A DNA stretch of 64,000 nucleotides, taken from assembly GCA_022592445.1 (NCBI GenBank), contig JABYQR010000216.1, positions 1 to 64,000 on the forward strand, in the 5' to 3' direction. The position numbers and the translations under genes are program-made. The number at the start of each line of letters is the position of its first letter. Position 1 is the first letter of the stretch. Below are positions 57,986-64,000 of the stretch, piece by piece. The DNA comes from Cytidiella melzeri (Eukaryota > Basidiomycota > Agaricomycetes > Polyporales > Irpicaceae). Below the pieces are notes generated by a model. That model was given only the letters and a program-made list of their open reading frames with translations, was not told where the DNA came from and searched no databases.

Positions 57986-58424
57986 TAAAGCCGGTCGAAT
58001 GTATTCAACACGTCTAGAGGCAGGGATGGATGCGCAGTCGTAATCCCACTTGCCGTCGTAAGGACCTAAGACACACGAGCAGAGCGAGTTAATCCAGGTG
58101 CGAAAGAGAAAGAGCACGATTAGCATAATGACTGTACCTAAGACACACGAGCAGAGCGAGTTAACTAAAGGTACAGGCTGTGAGCATATTGCATATGTGA
58201 GGGACAACGAAGAATACTCACTCCAGGTGCGAAAGAGAAAGAGCACGATGGAGTGTCAGGAGCGGGGGCGAAGGTATATAAGACAGAGCCCTCAGGCGAC
58301 CCAAAAAGGAATATCTGTGATACAGATGTGTCCGCGTGATGAAAGAACAATAAAGCGACCATATACGGAATACAAAAGGAAACCCGGTAACTAAGAGTCC
58401 GTGAGCCGGAGCTGAAAACCATTA
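57986..58424 (-). repeat. Copia 5' LTR, 439 bp
   Basis: Reads the same as 52933-53371. It is bounded by the primer site on one side and the duplication CACCC (58425-58429) on the other. Confidence 0.92.
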
Positions 58425-58429
58425 CACCC
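58425..58429. repeat. Target-site duplication CACCC, right of copia
   Basis: Second copy of the 5-bp duplication; see 52928-52932. Confidence 0.85.
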
Positions 58430-59315
58430 CAACCCGCATCCGTGGGTTCTCCCCAAGCCAAACGTCCTGTCTGACTGGGGTTCGCCCGCCACCGCGTAGA
58501 TTCCGACAGCGAGGGGTCGACCTCGCCACCGTCCTCATGATGACCATCGCGTCTCGAATTGGAATCACGGTTTGCCACAGGAAGGCGAAACTCATCCTCT
58601 CCGAAATCCAGCGCATCCGCTGGCCTTCCATTAGCAAGGTATTGCCGCTCCCTCTGCGGCCCCCACCAACTGAAGTATGGAGATTTGAACTCCAGGTCGT
58701 CTGTTAGATTTCTGAAAAACCAGTCGACAAACTTTGCTCGGTCCTCCTCCGACCTAGCATTGGCCTCAGCTTCCGCCTTGGCATGGTGATCATCCGCTGG
58801 AATATGTTTCTCCTTCGGCTTCTTCACCTTCAATATTGGGTCACGCTTCTGCTCCTCAGAAGCCTCCCCTTTGTGTATGAGCGTCCTTATAGTCCACTCA
58901 TGTCCTGATCTCCACACCTCACGCATAAACTGCCGGTGGGATTTGGGACTGTAATCGATCAGTTTCCACTTGGTATGGGCACCAAACACGGTTTGTTTAA
59001 GTATTGTCTCAACCCATACTCGTGTTACCGCGTAGGAGTTAAAACAATTTGCAGCTAAATCTGAGGTTCTCGTTTCCACCAGCTTAGCCCATTCAAAAGT
59101 TCCTGCCATGGGGTTCATGATCAAGAACACAAGGAGTTCGTTTTGTCCAAACGACTGTGTGCAGTTTTGGAAATCTGCAGAATCCATATCCGCAAGAGCT
59201 GCTAGTTCCTCTTGGTTGTATGGGTCAGGTGGTCTCCAAGCACGGTACCACAAAAGACACTCTTCCAGCAGATGCTTTCGAGTTTCAGTAGCACCACACG
59301 CACATTCCGCGGGGC

Positions 59316-59320
59316 CCTCC
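59316..59320. repeat. Target-site duplication CCTCC, left of solo LTR
   Basis: CCTCC before TGTAACAG and again at 60027-60031 after GTGACA. Confidence 0.8.
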
Positions 59321-60026
59321 TGTAACAGTTAAGGTTACACTCACCAGATAGTTGTTAAACTTGAAGGGGAGATAGTGAGATAGAGAGTAGAGTGTGGTGA
59401 GAGTGTGTACTGGGGAGTACGAAGTAGTCCTTGATCAACAGAGTGGATAAGACTGAGGGGATATGCCCTCAGGAGTGCCTCTATATATACATGAAGGGGA
59501 GGACCCCAGGTACTACCCTAAGACCCCTAATACCTACATGAGTAAGCAAAGTAATCTACCTTACTAAGCATGCCCTATGCCCTAGTGGTGCCACTTCAAT
59601 AATCAACCAATAGCAATTGTTCCCATGACCTGACCCCATGACCCAGCTCCAAGGCTAGACTTGTTCTAGCTTGTTCTAAGACAAGGCTAGACTTTTCCAG
59701 AAGGTTCTATGAACTATGACATCATCTAATGGAATGTTCTATACTATGACATCATAGTTCCAGCAAGTTCCACAAGGTTCCAGAGAGTTCTATCATGTGA
59801 TACACAGATAAGGAAAGGAGCGCATCAGCGCATCAGCGCATCAATTGATAGGCACTGAGAATAAGCGCCGGAATAGGCGCCTGATAAGCGCCAGATAAGC
59901 GCTGGATAAGCGCCTAAATAGACGCCGGATAAGCGCTGGATAAGCGCTTGACAAGCGCTTAAATATTCCCAATAATACCGTTGCCTGGTAAGGCAAGTCT
60001 TGTAGAAACATTGAAAATCTGTGACA
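59321..60026 (+). repeat. Solo LTR, 706 bp
   Basis: TGTAACAGTTAAGG...CTGTGACA with a perfect 5-bp duplication CCTCC and no internal element sequence: the product of recombination between two LTRs. The first about 310 bases match 6601-6907. The inner 59825-59965 part carries a run of AAGCGC/AAGCGCT units. Family not determined. Confidence 0.82.
59825..59965. repeat. GCGC-centred short tandem repeats inside the solo LTR
   Basis: Three GCGCATCA units, then about eight units of the GATAAGCGC(C/T)GG type, several with the palindrome AGCGCT. Confidence 0.75.
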
Positions 60027-60031
60027 CCTCC
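60027..60031. repeat. Target-site duplication CCTCC, right of solo LTR
   Basis: Second copy of the duplication at 59316-59320. Confidence 0.8.
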
Positions 60032-60076
60032 AGGTGAAATCTTTCACGGAACTCGCCAATAGGGGCGTTCAGAGTG

Positions 60077-60377
60077 GACGATTAAGGTTGATTCTTGGGT
60101 CTGATTCTGGTTTGATTCTGCAGCGGTGGTCTGGGGTCCTACTCCGTGATTATTCGCGCGATTAACGGGAATCATGCTTAATCGCGCTCCCTTGTTGTCC
60201 CTCCTCTGGAGGAGGGACGACGAGAATCAAGCCTCAATTCTCGCTCTCCTGTACTTACTTGGTACTTACTTATAACAAAATTAGTTACCATGATAACAAA
60301 ATATGTATACCCCTCTTTTGAAAACACCTGTCCGCCGCCCCTCTTTGATCCTCACTCCACCACTCGCCGCTATCACC
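60077..60377. other. Upstream region of the next gene
   Basis: No gene. Contains TCCCTCC...GGAGGGA inverted repeats at about 60199-60218 and a TACTTACTTGGTACTTACTT repeat at about 60253. Confidence 0.45.
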
Positions 60378-62014
60378 ATGGCCAAAAAGAAGTTGACCCC
60401 GAATTTGACCCTGCACGCACCAACCAGCACGACCGCTGGCGACGAGGCCCTAAACAAAGGAAAGAAAGCCCAGGGAGCTGCCGGAAAAGGCAAGAATGGC
60501 ATAGAGACACCTAACGTCGAAAAGGGCACAGATGCCAAGATTGCTGTTAAGTATGGTCTCCTATGGTTCTCTAGATGTAGACAGGCACAAACTGAGAAAT
60601 ATGACAGCTGGTCGAAGGATACGATGCTCACTGACAAGCTTATCAGCAGCATTCTCGACAACACTGAGATCAAGTCCTGCTTATACTCTTCTGTGGGTGG
60701 GAATGTTTCTACCAGCTGTGGAGGTGGCAAGACAAAGTCCGAGCACCACTGGCAGCTAGCCATCCTTGTCTTTGGAGACCACCCTGACTACGAAAAGCTC
60801 ATAACAAGCGCGAAGGCGGATCCGAAACAGAGGTCGGCTTGGGCTACTAAAGTGAAGAACCGGCTGTCTTCGTGAGTGGTAGACTGTACCTTGGCTTCTG
60901 CTTTTTTTTTGAACACTGATGTTTCGTGCAGGCTTGAGTCAACCTATGCTATGCACATGGAGTCAATGGGCGAGACGGGCGCAGGGATCAATCGTGAGGA
61001 CGAGATAGACATGACCATGGATAACAAATTTGTGAACAAGTGGGGTACGTGACATGATAGTGCTGAGCTCCATCTACATGCTAACATTCAGATTTCTACG
61101 GTCTACGTGCATGCAGAGAAAATAAAGCAGGAATTCCCGTGGCTCTGGGATATGAAAGAACTTGTCAAGGAGCGGCCTAACCGAGTGCGCAAGGGTCTCG
61201 GAAATGGTGATACCGAAATCGACCTCAACGTCATCATGCCTGGTGCGGAACACGATGGACGCGAAGAGAGTACCGGCAATATCACCAGCCAAAGCGCGAG
61301 TTGCTATGACTTTGAGATGAGTTCGTCCGATGAGGAGGAAGAGGAGCAGCATGGCGCAAGCTCGGTGGTGCCATTGAAATGTCGTACCGAGGATGCACCT
61401 GATGACAGTGATGCGGAAAAAGGTATGTAATCATTCCGACCCAGAATTGACCTTGCTACATGTACTCACATTCTCTAGCTACCAAACCGCAGGTCAAGTC
61501 CACGAAAAGGACTCCGGGTCGCCCCAGCACCTCGGTGGCAACTCCTGCTAAATCTTCTCCTACCGCAGCAAAGAGGTTCAAGGGAGTCGATGCACTCAAC
61601 GAGCTTGGTGTGGCGGCAGAGGTTACGGCGCAGAGGCAACTGGAGGTCAAGAAAGCAAAGATCGAGGCTGACAAAGACTTACAGAAGGCTAAGCTCAAGG
61701 CTAAGTTAGCGGCGGTGGAAGCACGAGAGAGGCAAAGGACCCTGGCGATGCAGCATGAACACGAGATGCAGATGATGAAGATGAGGTTGAAGTACGAGCG
61801 CGAGCAGAAGTCTGGCCATGGACCTCCGATGTTTGCCAGTGCACCCGACCAGCTGCAATTCAACGCTTCCGGCCCTTCTTCCTTCAGTGTGGATGCAGGT
61901 CCAACGGACCACTTTTCTCGCTCTGACTCCGAGTTCTCTCGTGAAGGATCCAAGTTCCCTGACGGAGTTTCCCACATGTACAACACAAACGGTGCTCACG
62001 ATAGTGGCTTCTAG
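60378..62014 (+). CDS. Expanded-family fungal protein with possible DNA-binding N-terminal domain
   Basis: Start ATG 60378 (MAKKKLTPNLTLHAPTSTTA), after CACC. Exons are joined by GTGAGT...CAG (about 60873-60931) and two more introns; stop 62014. The N-terminal domain (YDSWSKDTMLTDKLISSILD, GGGKTKSEHHWQLAILVFGD, AWATKVKNRL) recalls proteins present in many copies in Agaricomycetes, with MADF/Myb-like helices. An acidic stretch (SSSDEEEEEQHGA) and a basic region (KPQVKSTKRTPGRPST, AT-hook-like GRP) follow. A long charged coiled coil (AQRQLEVKKAKIEADKDLQK, MQMMKMRLKYEREQ) ends the protein. Such multi-copy genes often travel with DNA transposons; that link is inference. Confidence 0.65.
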
Positions 62015-63410
62015 CTGAGGTATACATACTTGTATTTATTGCTCTCAACTGTCTCTCTGGCAGACAGTGCTCAATCGCATGTTTTCTCTTACCAAACCAC
62101 TACCGCCGCACAACAGTCAATGCGAGCGCCTCTCTGTCTTTCTCTCTACCTTCACAGTGCTCGCAGACACAAGGTACGTATATTTGTGCCTTTCTCTCTC
62201 CTCTCTCTCCTATCCTTTTGCAGATCCAAGGATGACAGGAGCAACACGACATCTTGGAGGCCGAGAGGACTGCACGTTGACGGCGTGAGCAACGAGGTCG
62301 GCGACACAGTGTACCACAAGGTTGGCATGAACAACGAGGACGGCAACGCAGTGGACTGTAGATGGATGCCCAAACAATGAGGACGGCGAGGACAACGAGG
62401 ATGGCGAGAACAACGAGGGCGTCGAGACCAACTGATGGTGCGTATACTTGTGCCTCTCTCTCTCCTCTTGCTCCTCTCCTTTTGCAGATCCAAGGATGGC
62501 GGGAGCAACGCGACATATCAGAGATCAGGAAAGCCAGTGCCACAGGGATTGCAGGTGAGTTTCTCTCAGATACCTCTACTGTGCAGGGGTGCAGTGTGAC
62601 CACCCACGCACGAATTGAGCATGCTCAACACCTTCAACAAGGCCGCGCTGTTGACCGCACCGCCCCATTCTCCCTCTATGCAAGTATGCGCATACAACAC
62701 CTACACTCACACTCAACATACTCGGGGTCACGAGCAGCGCCGCCGTCAAGACCGTCACCGTACGACATCCCACCCGCTTCAGGCCTCATCTGCAACGGCG
62801 ACGAAGGTTACACACACCTTCAACAAGGCCGCGCTGTTGACCCCACCGCCCCATTCTCCCTCTATGGTCACGAGCAGCGTCGCCGTCGAGACCGTCACCG
62901 TACGACATCCCACCCGCTCCAGGCCTCATCCGCGACGGCTACGAAGGTTACACATACCTTCAACGAGGCCGCGCTGTTGACCCCACCGCCCCATTCTCCC
63001 TCTATGGTCCCGCGCTGTTGACCCCACCGCCCCATTCTCCCTCTATGGTCACGAGCAGCGTCGCCGTCGAGACCATCACCGTACGACATCCCACCCGCTC
63101 CAGAGGTTGAGTCAGAAACTGGTGTGAGGTCACGGCCGCATTGACGCCTAGGAATGCCAAGTACACGGATAGGACCTCCTGCTTCCGCTACAGCTCCGCC
63201 TGCAGAGGCGGAAGACGACCAGGCTGAGTGGGCGAAGCAGGAACAACAGGTGAATGTGATGTTCGCGCACGAGAACAAGAACACTGAGGTGATCACTCCA
63301 GATGATGATTCGTCAACAAGACGAGACGATTGACACCATTGCGGGCACGCTCAGTACTATAGCGGAACAAGCGGGACTGATGGGTTGAGAGATTGTAGAA
63401 CACACTGAGT
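62015..63410. other. Repeat-rich region without a clear gene
   Basis: 62170-62250 is repeated at 62442-62520 (CCTTTTGCAGATCCAAGGAT in both), a diverged duplication about 275 bases apart. 62637-63110 is a minisatellite. Short frames are present on both strands, none with a recognisable domain. Confidence 0.5.
62637..63110. repeat. Minisatellite, unit about 140 bp
   Basis: GGTCACGAGCAGCG starts units at 62726, 62866 and 63047. Each includes GTACGACATCCCACCCGCT and ends GCCCCATTCTCCCTCTATG. The third interval is 181 bases because a 41-base segment (CGCGCTGTTGACCCCACCGC...) is duplicated again. Confidence 0.85.
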
Positions 63411-63803
63411 ATGCTCCTATTTCATCGTACGTCTGTCTCTCATCCCCAGCTCGTATCTCGCACTCACACGTCCTTCAGAGGGACGAACGGGTTCTCGTCG
63501 TCTGGGCCTACAACCTCGACAACATCATCCCCACCTGCCGCGAGTTTGAAGACAAACTCATCAAGCTTGTCTGGGCCCAGCGTGCCGCCCTCTCCTCATT
63601 CACCACCGCCTCCCTCCCATACACCGCCTCGGCTGTCCCCTCCAACGTCAACATTGTTTACCCAGGTTGTCGAGGATGCCGCTGCAGAGTATCTGGCATA
63701 CTTCACTGACAAGACCATTGGAATGATATGCGCTCCTGATGAGTTCGCGTATCCAGCACCGTTTAACTTGATTGAATTGGTTCTTGTCGCACCCTTCGAG
63801 TGA
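63411..63803 (+). CDS. Partial conserved ORF at the window end, frame uncertain
   Basis: One frame from about 63479 reads RDERVLVVWAYNLDNIIPTC, then REFEDKLIKLVWAQRAALSS. Another (frame of 63411) then reads VVEDAAAEYLAYFTDKTIGM up to LVLVAPFE, followed by a GTGAGT donor at 63801. The two parts look like one protein with a frame slip near 63600-63660. The phrase WAYNLDNIIPTCREFEDKLIK resembles N-terminal regions of large Agaricomycete proteins I cannot name with confidence. The gene would continue past 64000. Confidence 0.35.
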   Translation: MLLFHRTSVSHPQLVSRTHTSFRGTNGFSSSGPTTSTTSSPPAASLKTNSSSLSGPSVPPSPHSPPPPSHTPPRLSPPTSTLFTQVVEDAAAEYLAYFTDKTIGMICAPDEFAYPAPFNLIELVLVAPFE

Positions 63804-64000
63804 GTTCCCTAATCCTGTCATCTCCACGTCGTGCTGAAGGCTTCAAACCCAGATACGTCTTGAGCAAAAAAGCTTACGCAAAGGTTCTTTTCATCCAATC
63901 TCTTCACCACGACCTCCGCTGATTTCTACAATCCGACTAGCTCAATCGCATCATAATGCCAGTGATTTTACAACAACATCGGCTGGGTCGCACGCCCCGC

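Larger units (their letters stand above)
52933..58424 (-). mobile_element. Young complete Ty1/copia element
   Basis: 5492 bp on the minus strand: 5' LTR (58424-57986), half-tRNA(iMet) primer site, gag, PR, IN, RT, RNase H, polypurine tract GAGGGGGAG (53380-53372), 3' LTR (53371-52933). The LTRs are both 439 bp and I found no difference reading them side by side. The target duplication is perfect. Both point to very recent insertion. The LTR ends are TAA...TTA rather than TG...CA. Confidence 0.92.
52431..60076 (-). mobile_element. 3' fragment of a non-LTR (LINE) retrotransposon, split by two later insertions
   Basis: Minus strand. The LINE pieces are about 60076-60027, 59320-58425 and 52932-52431. 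The two gaps are a solo LTR and a complete copia element, each with a 5-bp target duplication. At the 3' end the minus strand reads AGATAATAAAAATAAAATAA and further A-rich units (52431-52457), the type of tail left by target-primed reverse transcription. Only about 1.4 kb of LINE remains; a stop lies in frame just upstream of 60076, so the 5' part is truncated. Confidence 0.7.
52881..60076 (-). pseudogene. LINE ORF2 C-terminal end (zinc-knuckle region), twice interrupted
   Basis: Reading begins NAPIGEFRERFHLEG before the solo LTR and continues PAECACGATETRKHLLEECL, then WYRAWRPPDPYNQEELAALA after it. The pattern C-x-C-x8-H-x4-C (CACGATETRKHLLEEC) next to RERFHL is the C-terminal motif of LINE reverse transcriptases with an RNase H-like region ('C.CG..ET..H.L.EC'). 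The frame runs on for about 270 residues to DAGWG, where the copia element sits. Beyond it the frame resumes in phase (VLYPASGEGTLHLSK) and stops at TGA 52881. The segment after the motif is unusually long and has no domain I recognise. Confidence 0.65.

Noticed and set aside
58165..59253. A 362-residue ORF read as one host protein
   Set aside because: Its last part is LTR sequence after the CACCC duplication, and its start continues upstream across the solo LTR; it is the LINE fragment.

Overview
The window reads as a piece of a basidiomycete (Agaricomycete-type) fungal genome. Protein-coding genes are broken by many short GT...AG introns of about 45-60 bases. The recognisable proteins are typical nuclear fungal genes: Pdx1, Rad1, STRAP, SRPK-type kinase, SulP sulfate permeases, a TACO1/YebC homologue and NYN-domain RNases. 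The rest is filled with LTR retrotransposons. I cannot place it to genus from sequence alone.

Layout. 0-6 kb: 3' end of an EH/EF-hand-domain gene (+), a Zn2Cys6-like gene (-), then PDX1 (+) and RAD1 (-) ending tail to tail 58 bases apart. 6.5-25.5 kb: a transposon block. It holds a rearranged Ty3/gypsy chromovirus fragment with inverted LTR pieces, a truncated copia element (gag plus 5' LTR only), a decayed copia element with short LTRs, and a nearly full-length chromovirus (LTR-ORF0-gag-pol-LTR, minus strand, about 7.8 kb) with frame breaks in pol. 25.5-27.2 kb: a dispersed repeat also present inverted at 11.7-12.2 kb, then five direct copies and one inverted copy of TGTTCGTAAA(AAC).

27.2-51.7 kb is a gene island. 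In order: a conserved gene of unknown function (-), NYN RNase 1 (+), a broken F-box gene (+), an SRPK-type kinase (-), STRAP (-), sulfate permease 1 (+), TACO1 (+), sulfate permease 2 (-, inverted paralogue of the first) and NYN RNase 2 (-, diverged paralogue of the first).

52.4-60.1 kb: the 3' end of a non-LTR (LINE) retrotransposon with an A-rich tail. It was later split twice, by a solo LTR (duplication CCTCC) and by a complete copia element with two 439-bp LTRs that look identical (duplication CACCC). Taking out both insertions rejoins the LINE reading frame. 60.4-64 kb: a gene of an expanded fungal family with a possible DNA-binding domain, a tandem-repeat region and a partial conserved ORF running towards the window end.

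Cross-cutting points: all three copia elements carry the same primer-binding site, GGTTATGAGCCC, which matches the anticodon arm of initiator tRNA-Met (half-tRNA priming as in Drosophila copia). Several otherwise intact ORFs, including those of the very young copia, contain single-base frame breaks, so sequence or assembly error must be considered.
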